Source: Marvania coccoides (taxonomy: Eukaryota > Chlorophyta > Trebouxiophyceae > Chlorellales > Chlorellaceae). From it: DNA of 64,000 bases. Positions 20,771 through 33,078 of this stretch are shown piece after piece. Under the pieces are notes generated by a model. That model was not told the DNA's origin. It did no database searches and was given only the letters and a program-made list of their open reading frames with translations. The translations under genes were made by a program, and so were the position numbers. Location of the stretch: contig OY978100.1 of the NCBI GenBank assembly GCA_963854735.1, forward strand, positions 1,178,001-1,242,000, given 5' to 3'. Position 1 is the first letter of the stretch, and the number at the start of each line of letters is the position of its first letter.

Positions 20771-21654
20771 TTTGACGCCGATTCCTGCAAATAAAAATAA
20801 ACGAATGTGACTGCATGGTTTTGAGTGTTGGGCGGCATTCAAGCATTCCTTGACCTTAACACACCAATTATATAAAGTAAATAAATATTTAAGAATGTCA
20901 AATTTTATATCTATGCGCACGTATATTTAAATTTATCGCATTTCAATTTGCCCGACACTTTCAAATACCGAAATGACGAGGCGATGTCCCCTGCACACAC
21001 ATCTTCAGTGGAATTTTAATTGTAACTCAACAATTCTTGCTAGGTGTAACATATAGAATAGCACTTGGGCGGCCCACCGAATGCGAAATCTAAGATTATT
21101 CAACGTCGCACTTTCGACCTGAGCCACCGAAATACGACTTAAAGCCAGCCTTCAGTCCTATAGTTTGCCTTTAAAAAATCAAATTAATCAATGCCTGCTT
21201 GCTTCATCGCTTCGCTTTTCCATCATTTTCCGACCACCTTGAGGTTACAATACAAATCGTTTTTCCCATCTAATTATTATTTCAGTTTCCCTGCATGGAA
21301 AGCGATTAGCCGATCCTGAAAATTTCATAAAATGTATTGCTATGTAGTGAAGCTCAAATACCTCCCGAAGTCTCTTTCTGCTGGCCGTTGTACCACCATC
21401 AGATTGCTCAACGAAGGCACGCAGCATTTGTTCTTTCAGCTGCTACAATTCGCTGTAAAACGACAGTTTTCCCTGTTAAATGCACAATAAATTACACCCA
21501 TGTCATGTCAAATAAAATACTATTCGCGTTAATTGCTGGTTGTACAAAGAGTGAAAACGTCGAAGGAAGCGAAGTCAGGTGTCATTAGTCAGCATCAGCA
21601 CAGAGAAAGGGAGGCACTTCGCAGCGCAGCGCTATGCCCTGTCTGTCTGTCTAT
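20771..21654. other. AT-rich spacer without a supported gene
   Basis: About 880 bp between two minus-strand genes. The short frames here lack coding composition. The region includes the probable promoter and possible 5'UTR intron of the secreted protein. No RNA gene recognised. Confidence 0.5.
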
Positions 21655-22809
21655 CTAAGTCAGCCACAGAATTTCCCGGGCTGTCCGCAAGTCCTCAGCC
21701 GGAGCGCCCTTCACCGCAGCCTGCTGCCTCAAAATCTCACGCTCCACCGCCGCATCTGCAGTACAAAACACAAATAGAAAGAAAATCGTATTGAATTGTC
21801 AAGCATTCATTAGCTCACGTCCACAGAAATGAAACTCTGCTTTAAAAAAAACCACGGAGGGAGGGATAGACTGCTTTGCTTCTGACCTGTGAGGCTCTCG
21901 TCGTCTTGGCCGGGCAGCGCGCTGCCCCCTGTGTCCGGCTCCCGCCCCTGCGAACCTCCCTCCGCCCGCATCGAATCCAACCGCTGGCAGCTTGCCTCAA
22001 CAGCCGCCCCCTTTGCTGCCAACACCCTGACGTCCTCCCTCAAGTTTTCTCTGCCTGCCATCGCCGCAGGCACCGCCTGCAGCTGTGCCAGGCTGCTCTG
22101 GGCGGTGGCCATCGCGCGCTCGAGCTCTGCGGCTGCTGCCGACATGTCCCGAGCCCTGCGTTTGGACGCAGCAATTTTCTGCCGAAGCTCCTTCAGCGCC
22201 ACCTCCACTGCGTCCTCCTGCTCTGGCGCCACCTCCCCAACCTGCTCGGAGGCGTCTCCGCCAGCGCCTGCTGCCCCCTCGGCCATCAGCCCAGGCGGCA
22301 CCTTGAGGATCTCCTCCAGAGCGTATACCTCGAATGTTTGCATTCTGTTTTTCAACTCCATGCGCAGGTCCTGGTACAGCCCAGCGGTGCCCTGGAACAG
22401 CACGGTGAGCTGCTCAGGGGAGAGCTCTTGGTGGAGAGCGACCCTGAGGGCACTGCAGAGGGGGAAAAAACAAGGACGAAAAAAGTGAGGCTCGCTTTGA
22501 TGAACACAAGAGATGGTCGAAAATTCCATGTATGTAGCCGCGCGTACCTGTCTAGCTCATCAAAGGCGGAAGCGCAGTGGAGTTCCACCTGCAGTTGAGG
22601 ATGTGAGAGGATATTGGGGTGCTGAGCTCGCCTGGGTGATGCAACGCTGGCCTGGCCGCCTGGTAAATACTTACCACATTGCACAGGTCGTCTACAAATC
22701 CCGTGGGGTTGAGATCAAGCACCGCAGCGGGAGTGGTTATTTGTGCTTGCTCAGCGGGTGCAGGTGCCTCCTCCGCCATTGGCACTGGCTGTTCGCCGTC
22801 TATTTCCAT
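21655..22809 (-). CDS. MIS12: Kinetochore protein MIS12, 235 aa
   Basis: Four exons: 22809-22675, 22588-22548 (41 nt), 22452-21887, 21755-21655, giving 236 codons in frame. MIS12 is a core subunit of the KMN network that links inner centromere to microtubule-binding NDC80. Recognisable motifs are LDLNPTGFVDDLCNVV (N-terminal helix start, compare plant LNLNPQLFINEVLN), FDELDSALRVALHQELS across the joins, and QTFEVYALEEILKVPPGL (compare WEKYCLRHCFAVPEGF). The rest is coiled coil (KELRQKIAASKRRARDMSAA...). Length fits the family (about 200-240 aa). The tiny second exon and low conservation would defeat many automatic predictors. Confidence 0.82.
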
Positions 22810-22962
22810 TCCAAAGTATTGAAATTAATTTGTTTGGCGAACGTAGGCCAGTTACATTTTTAATTCGTCAATTTTCCAATTTTCGCAGCACAGCACAAAA
22901 AATGCTCTCTGTCCTTTTTCGCCGCTGATCGAAATAAAATTTCGCTATTTAAATCCATCAAA

Positions 22963-25900
22963 ATGCAAGCCAGTGGCCTGGGGCCTCCGGCGCCGCCCAC
23001 GGGCTCGCTCAACTTTGCAAATAACTTAAATGATGGCCGTGGAGGAGCGGGACTGGCCGGCAACAACTCTCATGGCGAATTCAAGGACGCGTCTTCCGCA
23101 TGGAAGCATTGCAAGAACGTCGCGAGGGACGATGGGCGGACTCCTGACCTCTACGATCTCTTGTCACACAGCGTCAGGGAGACGCAGTATTCGTTCCCGC
23201 CGCAAGGGGTGCGTAGCCGCAAGCACCACTGCACTTGATGATTAGCCAATACCCCCCATGATCACCAGGTTTTCACCCTCTTTTGCTCTCCCTCTTCTCA
23301 CCGTCCCTTATTCTCCCGTCATCTCTCCTGCAGTGGCCCAGCCAGGCGCGCATGCTAAGCCCCGTCGTCAACGAGATGCCGGCCATGGTCACCGACCGCT
23401 ACAACGCCTGCCAGACTGTGGCCTTCTGCGGCGTGTTCCCCGAGATCCGCCGTGCCTGGGCATCAGTCGACAACTCGCTCTTCCTGTGGAGGTTCGACAA
23501 GTGGTGAGCGACGCACTGCATCTCCAACCAATCCATTGCATTCCCTTGTTTCCTCGCATTGTATTACCAATCCAGTAGCTGTCGATCTTAATTTGCTTGC
23601 CGCCATTTTTATTTTTATTTTTTTGTGTGCTCCCTCTCCTGCAGGCAAGACGTTCCCATTGAATACAGCGGCGAGGACCAGGCCATCGTCTCCGTGGGCC
23701 TCTGCACCCCCATCCCCGGCATTTTCGTCGAAGCCATTCGCTACCTCCTCGTGGTGTGCACCACCACAGAAATCGTGCTGGTGGGGGTGTGCTGCTCGGG
23801 GGGTGCCGACGGCTGCGAAGAGATCGCCATCCAGCCTCTTCCGCTCTACTCAGTGCCCTCAGACAACGTGGCAATGACGGCGGTGGTGGGCTCCCAAAAC
23901 GGCAGAATTTTCATGGGGGGAGCGGACGGCAACCTGTACGAGGTGAAGTACGCGGCGGGAGACTCCTGGAGCACCAAGCGGTGCCAGAAGGTGTGCCACA
24001 CGGGCGGGCTGCGGCAGCTGCTGCCGTCCTTCCTCCCTGATTTCCTGTTTGGAGCCCCGCAGGCCCTGGTGGACATCGTGATTGACCACCACCGCAACTT
24101 CCTCTACACCCGAACCCAGGCCTCGGCCATCCAGGTTAGAAATTATTCTAAATCTTAAGCTTTATTTCTTTAATATATAGTCTCTCCCGGCGAGGGGTAC
24201 TGCTGCTCCGTATGACGCTCGATCATCATCTAACCCTCAGTGTAGAGACAGTTGTATTCCAACTCTACCTCGCATTCCTTACTTTCTTTCCCTTCTTTCT
24301 TTGCAGCTGTACGACTTGGGCGCGGAAGGCAAGGACGCCCCCAAGCGCAGCGCAGAAGTCAGCGAGTTCCTGGCGGAAGCGTCCCGCGCAATGGGCGGGC
24401 GGGAGGTGTTTGGGCGCGGCGCTGGCGACAAAAAGGGCGCTGCCGTGGTCCACATGGCAGTGATTCCGCATACCGACAGCCGACGCCTTCACCTTGTAAC
24501 CGTCACAGCCGACGGGCGACGGGTCTACTGGGCGTGCACTACCTCGCGCACCATTGGAGGACCGGCGGGACCGCGCCCCGACCGGCTGCGCGCGGAAATC
24601 GCTCGGCAGGCAATGCCGTCGCCTTCGGCCGCAGCTAGGGCCGCTGGCGGGGCGCACCACGCTCCCAGCAGAGGGCTGGAGGTGGTGGCGGCGGGGTACG
24701 CGTGTGGGACACTGCTCCTGGCGGAGGCGGCCCCAGGGGAGGCTCGCACGCGGCTGTTTTTGCTGTCGCGGGATTTAACGGTGCCGCCGGTGGGGACTGC
24801 CACAGGGGCGCACGTAGCGGTGGCTGGGCTGCGGGAATCCATCTCGGAGCTAGAGGCGCCGCTGCCTGGGGAGGCGTGCGCGGTGCGGCCCACGCTGCTG
24901 GCCTTGAACGGGGTTGGCGCTTCTGCTCGCGACGCGCTGACCACTCAAAACACCGCTGCTGCACCTCGGTTCGCGGTGGTGACCACCGCGGGGGTGGTGG
25001 AGGTGGAGCGGCTGCGCCCCATCAACGTCCTGGCGCAGCTGCTGCAGGAGCCCCCCGGCAGCGCCAAGCTGGAGATGTTTTTCCGAGCATATGCCGTCCC
25101 CGAGGCGGCGGCGATGTGCATCCAGCTGGCGGCCTCGGGCCCGCCCGCCGCCACCGCCGCGGTGGTGGCCAACGCCAAGGCCGCGCTAGACAACCCCAGC
25201 CTGTGCGGGGAGCCGCAGGTGCGGGAGGTAGCTGATGGCGGAGCCGGCGCAGCGGAGATTGCGGCAGAGGAGCCTGCGGCGCACCTGTACAGCGGATTTG
25301 ACATGGGTGCGGTGGTACCGGTGGAAGAGCCCGAGTGGTCGGGCGCGCACAAGGGTCTGTGCTTGTATGTGGCTCGGTTGCTGCAACCTACGTGGGACCA
25401 ACCGATTGTGGCCCCGCTGCGCTCCTCCGCCTCCATGCTGCGGTGCGCGCTGCCGCTGGAGGCGCTGGCGGCGCTGGAGGACAGGTTGCGCGCGCTGGAT
25501 TCCTTCCTGGTGGACTTTTTGGCGCGGAGAAAGGCGAGGCGAAGGGCGGGCATCGGCGGCGACGCTTTCCAGCTGGCGGGGCAGCCCGCCAACAAGCGGC
25601 AGCGCGTGGAGGACGCGGTGCGGCTGGAGCTGAAGCGCACGGAGGCGGTGCGCGCGCTGGTGGCCCGCGCTGCCGACGCGTGCTTTCTTTTGCGGGCGCT
25701 GGTCGAGCACAACGTCTCTCGGCTGTCTGCCCGCGTGGAGGACTCCACCCGCGCCACGCTGCGCGCGCTGCGCTTCCGCGACTGGGTGACCGAGGAAGAC
25801 GGCGAGACCGCGGCGGCTGCGCTCATCGCTGCTCTGGTTTCCGAGCACCTCAGCGCTGCCGGGGGGCTGGCGGAGGATCTAGCAGCGGCGCTACAGGCTG

Positions 25901-27624
25901 GGTGCCCCTCCTACTTCCGGGAGAACGACCGCGTGTACTACAACGCCTCGGGGCTGCTGCGCCGCGCGGAGGGCGCGCCGGCGGCTGCCGACCGGGAGGC
26001 ATTTGCTCGGGATGCTGTCGCCCAGCTGGCGAGGGTGCCGCTGGCTTGCGATTTGGGCCAGGTGGTGCCCCAGCTGGCGGCGCTGCGGGCGCTGGACGCT
26101 GTCGTGGATCTGTGCGAGAAGAAAGCGGCAGCAATCGACCCAGGAAACACCGCAGTAGCTCGGGGTGTTCATGGCGAAACTGCCAAGGCCCGCCGCGCCG
26201 AAGCGGCCTACTCCCACGTGGCCGCGGTGCTGCGGGTGCTGGTGGATCCCGCAGCGCCGGCGCCCCCGCAGCTGGAGCCCTTTGCAAAGGGGATTGCCGC
26301 TGCTGAGCGCGCTCCGCTGCGGCAGGCCCTGCTGCGCAGGATAGTGGCCTCCCCGGACGGCCTCCTCCACGAGGCAGCGTACGCCACGCTGGTGGACGCT
26401 GGAGCGGTGCGGGAGCTACTCAGCATGGATACTCCGTTCCTGGAGGCTTACTTAGTCAGCGGATCGGGGCTGGCTGGGGCGGCGGCAGGGACTGCCGTCG
26501 GTCCGCTGTCTGCGACGCAAGTGGCGCATGCCGACGTGCTGGCGCGGTTTTACATCGGGCGCGGGGAGTACGCAGCTGCGGCGGGGGTGCACGAGCTGCT
26601 GGCGGGTCGGGCGGCGGCGCTGGCAGAGGCGCCAGACCCGCCGCTCGCCCGCCGCGTGGCGCACCTGCAAGCCGCGGTGCTGCAGGCGCGCTCCTGCGGC
26701 GACGCCACCCTGGTGGACCGGCTAGAGGCCAAGGTACGCGTGGCTGAGGTGCAGGCGACGGCCACCGATGCCCTCGCTGCTGCGCTGGCTGAGCGCCGCG
26801 GGGAAGCCGACTGGGCGGCCCTGGGACTGGAGCTGGCTCGGGAGGACGCGGAAGGAGCGGTGGAGGCCATGCGCCGGGCGTTATACAGCTTAGAAGAGCT
26901 TTATAATGACGTGACGCGCCCCGCTCATTTGTGGGCTCAATGCCTGGAGCTGCTGGACGTTTCGTCGGTGTCTGACCCACCCTACCTGCGGCAGCTGTGG
27001 GACCTGCAGCTGCGGGCCGAGTGGGAGCGCGGGTGGGCCTCTTCGCCTGCGGGGGGCGACGATGAGAGCAAGGCGGCAGCGGCGCTACGCACGGCGGCAG
27101 ACTCGGCAGCGGCGCTGGGGGAGTTGTTCTACCCGAACGAATCCAGCTTCCCAGTGGCTTCCGTGCTGCTGCGCCTGGAGGAGGCGGCTGCGGGGGCGTG
27201 GCCACGCCCCACCTGCATTATGATCCATGCTGGCCCAGCGCAGCGGGCGGTGCTGGCGGCGTGCGGTGGCTCCTTCGAGGCGGCGGTACGGGCGTACGAG
27301 GCGCTGCTGTCTGCGCGCGCCAGCGACCCCCACGGCGAGGAGCTGCAGTCGCCAGCGCTGCGGTTACGGCTGCTGCGCTCGCTCCGCGACATCGTGGCTG
27401 CAGGCAGAGATCGCGCCTCAGAACGCGCTCCCGCTGCGGGCTACGCCGGCGTGCGCGCTGGGCGGCGGGAGCTGGGCGTGCTGGCTGCTGCGTGCGAGGC
27501 GTATGCTGCAGAAGCACGGAGGCTGCCAGCGGGGGGAGAGGCCCTGGGCGAGGAATTTGCTGCGCTAGGGGACAGCCTGGCAGGGCTGATTGGGTATGGA
27601 GCAGGCAGTGGGAGAATGATGTAA
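22963..27624 (+). CDS. NUP155: Nucleoporin NUP155 (non-repetitive Nup155/Nup170 family), 1407 aa
   Basis: Exons 22963-23208, 23334-23503, 23645-24134, 24307-27624; all GT-AG, 1408 codons. NUP155 is an inner-ring scaffold nucleoporin. The N-terminal half is the beta-propeller (exon 2 onward: VNEMPAMVTDRYNACQTVAF...WASVDNSLFLWRFDKW; GRIFMGGADGNLYEVKY; LVDIVIDHHRNFLYTRT). The C-terminal half is an alpha-solenoid (e.g. PINVLAQLLQEPPG, PSYFRENDRVYYNASGLL, the typical CPSYF motif). Length matches human and plant orthologues (about 1390-1460 aa). The large exon 4 is very GC- and alanine-rich. Confidence 0.96.
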
Positions 27625-27969
27625 TAATGATAACAATTAACTTTAACTTGCTTGTGTAAAAATTTGACACACCATATGTTCATACTTAGTCATAAATGCC
27701 AGTCTCAGGGGTCATACGTGGTGTTACTGCAGAGAGTAAAACATAGAATCAGCCTTCCCTTGAAGCGCATGCATGTCATTCTATTGATATGATCATCTTT
27801 TACTGTTGCCTTCCCCTCCATGCAAGCTGAAAGCTGGAAATTAAAATTGAAATATAATATAGTATATAAATTTCAATTAATGCATCATTAATGATGCAAG
27901 CCTAAGGGAATCAATCAGGCGATCGAGCGAGAATTAAATAAATACTACTTTTGATTTGATTCAAAAATT
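27625..27969. promoter_or_regulatory. Spacer NUP155-FIP1 with an 18-bp perfect palindrome
   Basis: AT-rich. Contains a perfect dyad at 27881-27898 (half-site TGCATCATT), ending about 72 bp before the FIP1 start codon. It could be a dimeric factor site or a chance hairpin. Confidence 0.45.
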
Positions 27970-29461
27970 ATGGCAGACGATCAAGATGATGAACTGGCCG
28001 CGCTGTATGGAGATGTTCAAGAAGATGACGCTGTGAAACCAGCTGCCGCGCCGGCGGGAGACGTGCCGGCGGCAGCCGAAGATGAAGATGACCTCTTCTT
28101 GCAACTGTACGGAGACCAGCCTCCCGCAGAGGAGGAAAAACCACCTCCAAAGGGGTTTGATCCCTATGCAGCAGCAGCTGCTGCGCAGCAAGGTGCGCCT
28201 TTTCCAAAATTTCCTTCAATACTTTGATCATCACTTTATGAACATCCCCCCTGTTTCCTGCAGCTTCCGAACTAGCGCCACCCGCAATGGAGCATGCCGC
28301 CTCAGAGGGTCAGCCCGCCGCGGCAGCAGCCATCGAGGAGGAGGAAGACGATGACGATCTGATGATCACTCTCGATGACAACGCTGCCGCCTATGAGCCC
28401 ACCCAGAGCCGCTTCCAGTACCAGCGCCCCGACGCCGCGCCCGCCGGGGAAGCGCAGGCCATCGGCGCCGCGCCCGGCGCCCACCTGGACGACGCTGCAG
28501 GCGGTTCCGGCATCCCCGGCCTTGGCGGGTTCGGCGCCCGCCCAGGCATCGGCGGCATCCCCCGCAGCGCCATCCCGGGTCTATCCGCCTCCTTTGCGCC
28601 CTTCGCCGCCACCGCCGCCTCGCAGCAGCAGCAACAGCAGCAGCAGCAATCTGCTGCAGGAGCGGCAGCACCGTCAGGTGGCGCCGGAGCAGCCAGCGGA
28701 CGGCCCCCCTCCCGGCCGCAACTTCGCCTGGAGGATGCCGTGCTGCCGTCGCAGTGGAAACACGGGCTGCCGCTGCGCCTGCCAGGGCAGACGCGTGTGA
28801 GCCCCGAGGAGTACCGTGAGTTCTTATCACTGGGCCACGGCGAGATTTTCGACATAGAGGTCGATTGGGTGGTGGACCCGCCCTGGCGGTACCCCGGCAC
28901 TGACCCTGGGGACTTTTTTAACTACGGCATGGACGAAAACGGGTGGAAAGAATACTCTGGCCGCGTGAAGCGCTTTCGCACAGAGTACACGATGAAGCAG
29001 CAGATTCAGACGCTGGACCAGGGGAGGGGGTCTGCGGGCGGGATGGGGATGATGGGTGGAGGGTATGGAGAGCAGCAGCAGCAGCAGGGGATGATGGGTG
29101 GGGCGGGGGAAGGCGGGCCAGCGGCGGCGGCACAGCAGTCAGCAGACGAGCACTACCACGCGTTCGTCACCGCAGAACGCCCGCAGGTAAGCACCATTAT
29201 TTATTTTTATTTTAAATTTTGATTCATACTCAGTGTTATCTTGTGGTGTTCCTCCCGCTCATTGCTTTTCCTCTCTTTTTATTGTTGCTTTGCAGAGGCA
29301 GCACTGGCAGCGGCACGGCTCCCCCTGGGAGCACACCATCGTGCTGACCGGCCACGACGTCAGCTTCCCCGAGACAGAGGCAGCAGAGCCAGACCATTTT
29401 GCGGCGGCTCTGCCGGTACCGCCGCCAAAGCCCCCGCCCAGCCACCCGCGGCCGCAGCAGG

Positions 29462-29494
<33 letters not shown>

Positions 29495-30471
29495 GGCGGC
29501 AGCGAGGAGGCCCGCAGGATCGCCTGCCGCCGCCGCTGATGCACGATGGAGGATTCCAAGGCGGCAGCGGTGGAATGGGCGGTAATCCTATGGGGGGCGG
29601 CATGGGTGGTGGTGGTGGCAATGTGGGCATGGGGATGGGCATGGGCATGGGTGGTCCAGGTGGCATGCACTTTCCACCGCAAGGAATCAACGTGGCAGGC
29701 ATGGGGATGCAGCAGATGCCGCCGCAGATGCCCCCGCAGATGCAGCAGCAGATGCAGCACCAAATGCAGCAACAGATGGCGCCGCAGTTCATGATGGGAG
29801 GAGGGGGGCAGGGAGGGCCGCCCCCGCCGCAGGAGCCCCCTCCTGGACCCCCAGGCGGCGGATACGGCTTCCCACAGCAGCAGCAGCCACGCTACCAGCG
29901 GGAGGAGCAGCAGTACTTCCAGCAGGCGCAGCCTCCCCCCCCGCCGCCGGCACTTCCTCAGTATGGTGGCCTGTCGATAGGCATGGAGGTGGACGCTCCA
30001 CCGCAGCGGCAAGGCGGTCCTCCGGTGGGGGGGCCGCAGGGGCGGTACGAAGGGCGATTCGACCACCGAGAGCGCCCGCCACAGCACCCTGGAGGCGGAC
30101 CGCCGTACCCTGGGCGTGGCGGCGGCCCCCCGCCGTTTAGAGGGGGAGGGGACCGCCGCGGGCCGCCGCCCCGCACCTTCAGTGATCACGATGGTGGCGG
30201 TGGTGGTCCTGGAATGATGGATCCTGGGCGGGGAAGAGGAGACTACCGCGATATGCGGAGAGGGGGTCCGCCGCCGATGGGTGGCCCTGGGCGGGGCGGG
30301 AGAGGCGGAGGACCGCCAATGAGGGGTGGGCCTTACCCCCCTGGTGGGCCTCCGCGGCACGGCGGGGACAGGCCGAGAGAGCGCGACGGCGGGCGGTGGG
30401 GCGACCGCGGCGAGGACGGCAGACGGCGCAGCAGGTCGCCTCCTCCTCGGCGAGGCGGAGGGAGGTGGTGA
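27970..30471 (+). CDS. FIP1: FIP1-like pre-mRNA 3'-end processing factor, 773 aa
   Basis: Exons 27970-28192, 28264-29186, 29296-30471; GT-AG, 774 codons. FIP1 is part of CPSF and tethers poly(A) polymerase. The N-terminal acidic region has DDELAALYGDV and DEDDLFLQLYGD-type repeats, which bind poly(A) polymerase. The FIP1 motif is complete: PPWRYPGTDPGDFFNYGMDE then NGWKEYSGRVKRFRTEYTMK (about 285-330). The C-terminus is long and low-complexity: CAG-encoded glutamine runs, Gly-Met repeats, QMP repeats, then RGG and an RS-type end (RRRSRSPPPRRGGGRW) that may bind RNA. The tail is more extended than in yeast and resembles plant FIP1. Confidence 0.93.
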
Positions 30472-30683
30472 GACCAATATATCAATAATGGAATTTGGTC
30501 CTTTTTGTCGTGTTCTTGTTTTTATAACGAATTTGGATTCAGCATAAAAGTGTACAGCTGAATACAGTGACATATTCAACAAGTAAAGGTCACGTCAAAA
30601 TTAGGGGTTCATTGTTTTTTTTGTTAAGTGCTGGTTGCGTTTCATCGAATTGCTACATAGCTCAAATTATCAGTTCGTCTTCA

Positions 30684-32903
30684 TCAACTGCTCGGAATTG
30701 GAGTAGTAGCGCTGTTCTGTTTCACTGGCCACTCTGGGCTGCCTTTGGCCCCAACCCTCAGGGCCCCAATCTCCTCGCCGCCGCCGTCAACAGGCTGAGT
30801 GTCGTCCTCGCTCTCCTCTAGCCACTCGCCTGTCGCCGGCGATACAAGGCCCTTGAGCTGCAAAAACGCGTCCACTCCGTACCTGCAGCAGGCGTTCATT
30901 ATAGGTGAGCATGACGAGGACCAAGAGGGAGAAGAAGGAAAACGGCACAGCATGTATACTAGGGATTAAATTCTCACCCCGGCATGGAAACCAGACACAG
31001 GTTGCCTCCAAAGTAGCGTGCATACAACCGACTCAGCGGCAACCCAAAGCCTAAACCCGCCATTCGATATTGCCCGCCTCCTCCTCCTCCCCCCCCCCCT
31101 ATCTGCGCCTGTGATACTGGCACTGATTGTACTGCCGACTCAGGCCATGCCACGGTGTCTAGCCCTAGTCCCTCTCTGGGCCCCCCCTCCCCAGCGGAAT
31201 CTTTGGAGGTGTCATACGCCAGATCTGTCCACCCAAACTCCCATACCCGGTCAAGGAGGTGCGCAGGAATGCCGCCACCTTGATCGCTCACCCTGCCATT
31301 TAAAAAGACAGGATTGAAATAAAAAAACGTAGGGTTGAAGGAGGTGTGTCACGGCAAAAATGGTTGGTTTGATGGGCTTGCCTAATGGTAACATCGTCCG
31401 GGCCGCCGCAGATGCGCACAAGAATAGGCGGCACGGCAGTGGCAAAGCCAAATACACCGCTGTTGCTGCTGCTGTCGCCGCCGCCATTGATTGACCGTCG
31501 CTCCATCACCGCCCTGGCCGCATTTTTTAGCAGCTCGTACATCATGTAGTCAAAGTGCGCTGGAATGTACGCCACCCGCAGGCCCACGTCCCCTGTGATG
31601 ACCACCTCAGGGGAGGCACCATACGTTTCTGAGCACACTTGGCGGCAGCGTGCCGCTGCCAGGTCGACGCTGTCTGCCACAGATAGGTCGGTGCATATGA
31701 CGCCGATGTACCCCGGCCTGCAGTTGTCGATGTTGATATGCTGCTCTGCCAGCACCCGACGAGAGATGCGGGACCTGTCGAAGAAAGAAAGAAATCCAAT
31801 TAGTATTGATTTGTACTGACGTATGAAATTATTATTGATTTGTACTGATTCGTGATATAGAAAGTACTGAATTATTTGTGGATTTAATTTGACACCTGAG
31901 CATCGCTTCCAAGAATGGGTCCAGATGGAGGTGGGGCCCCACCAGAGGCTTGCGCTTGATCTCTCTCAGCCCGTTGGCCAAGCAATCGAGCATGGGGGCT
32001 GCATGCAAAACGTAACATGTTCGTTTTAATTATTTCTCCACCCACTGAAACCCCTAGAAAATAATAAATAGAATATTAACATTTCGTCATACCACTAACT
32101 GCTTACCATGCTCGTCTACTAGGCGGCGCAGCAGCAGCGAGAAGCGTTCATTGGCGGCCAAATCCTGAGGAGGTTCCAGCCCCCTCAACGTGTCAAAAGC
32201 GTGGTAATAGGCTCTGTACACCTTCTCAATGTGAGGGTTGGTAACCACAATGTAGGGCAGCAGCTGGAGATCTAGCAGGCGACGTGCTAATCGGCGGGGC
32301 AGCTGGGAAGCCAAACAAGGGTGAACATGAGTAAAATAGCATTATTTTTTAAAGAAAAAAAAAACAAATAGTTTTTAAGGAGAAATGAAATGAAAATAAT
32401 AAGCAAAACAGCGCTATTCAACACACCTCTGCCGCTGTGAATCGGGCGCTCTCCAGGACTTTGTTTTTATCGAACCACGCCCCTCGTCCTCCTTCCAACA
32501 TGCGGTCTAGCGTCAATTTGGTGATGGGTCGCTTTGCCCACTACATGCATTTAAAATGAAGTCAGGAAGGGTTCCAAGTCGGAAGCACCAAAAATACCAC
32601 CCATTTCCCATGGGAAACCTTTGAGTAGGAATCGGCACCTACTACAGGCGTCCTCCCCCTGGGGACTCTTAAATCTTATTTTTGTTTAGAAATAGGACGA
32701 GCTTAATTATCCTCGGAGTATATTGGGCATATGAAAAAACCACCCACCTCCTCAACGGAAATGTCGTAAAAAGAGTCTGTTTTCAGGGCGATGGGTGCTT
32801 CAGTCCAAACCCATCGCGCCGCTCTGCCGCTCAATAGCAGATTCAACGGCGGATTTTTGCAGAAACCTTTTAAAGAGATCAAAGTAGTCAAAATCGCCCG
32901 CAT
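30684..32903 (-). CDS. Mitochondrial branched-chain/pyruvate dehydrogenase kinase (BCKDK/PDK family), 401 aa
   Basis: Seven exons: 32903-32748, 32540-32427, 32302-32107, 31998-31896, 31774-31382, 31292-30978, 30882-30684; 402 codons. These kinases inactivate mitochondrial 2-oxoacid dehydrogenases by serine phosphorylation. The N-terminal four-helix part reads PITKLTLDRMLEGG and SARFTAAELPRRLARRLLDL; the GHKL ATPase part has the N-box (YELLKNAARAVME), G1 (VSDQGGGIP) and G2 (GLGFGLPLSRLYARYFGG). YIGVICTDLS and AYIPAHFDYMMYELLKNA resemble BCKDK more than PDK; this choice is inference. Intron 5 uses a GC donor (AG|GCAAGC). Intron 1 contains repeat copy R2. Exon 6 has an unusual Gly9 run between G1 and G2. 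Confidence 0.9.
32610..32745 (+). repeat. Dispersed short repeat, copy R2 (inside intron 1 of the BCKDK-like gene)
   Basis: Core CACCTACTACAGGCGTCC then CTCCCCCTGGGGACTCTT, later GAGCTTAATTATCCTCGG and TTGGGCATATGAAAAAA. This is the longest copy and occupies much of a 207-bp intron of the minus-strand gene. It shares different blocks with R1, R3 and R4. Confidence 0.7.
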
Positions 32904-33078
32904 CTTGCCGGCTGCAGGCGAAGCTGCTTGTGTTTATATATGTATTTTTTTCATAATTAATTACGCACAAAGCTCTGATCCAGCGAGTTTTTAGTGCTCA
33001 AACTTGAAGAGCAGCGCGTAAATCTATCCTCATTTCTGCAGGGTTTGGCGCATTACCTATACTTTTTAAGTGACCAAC
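32904..33078. promoter_or_regulatory. Divergent promoter BCKDK-like / uroporphyrinogen-III synthase
   Basis: Only 175 bp separate the two divergent start codons, so the promoters must be compact or shared. Confidence 0.5.

Noticed and set aside
21061..21140. tRNA-like stretch with TTTCGACC
   Set aside because: No matching acceptor stem or anticodon arm could be paired.
28620..30470. CAG and GGN repeats in FIP1 as a CRISPR or satellite array
   Set aside because: They are codon repeats within an intact frame.
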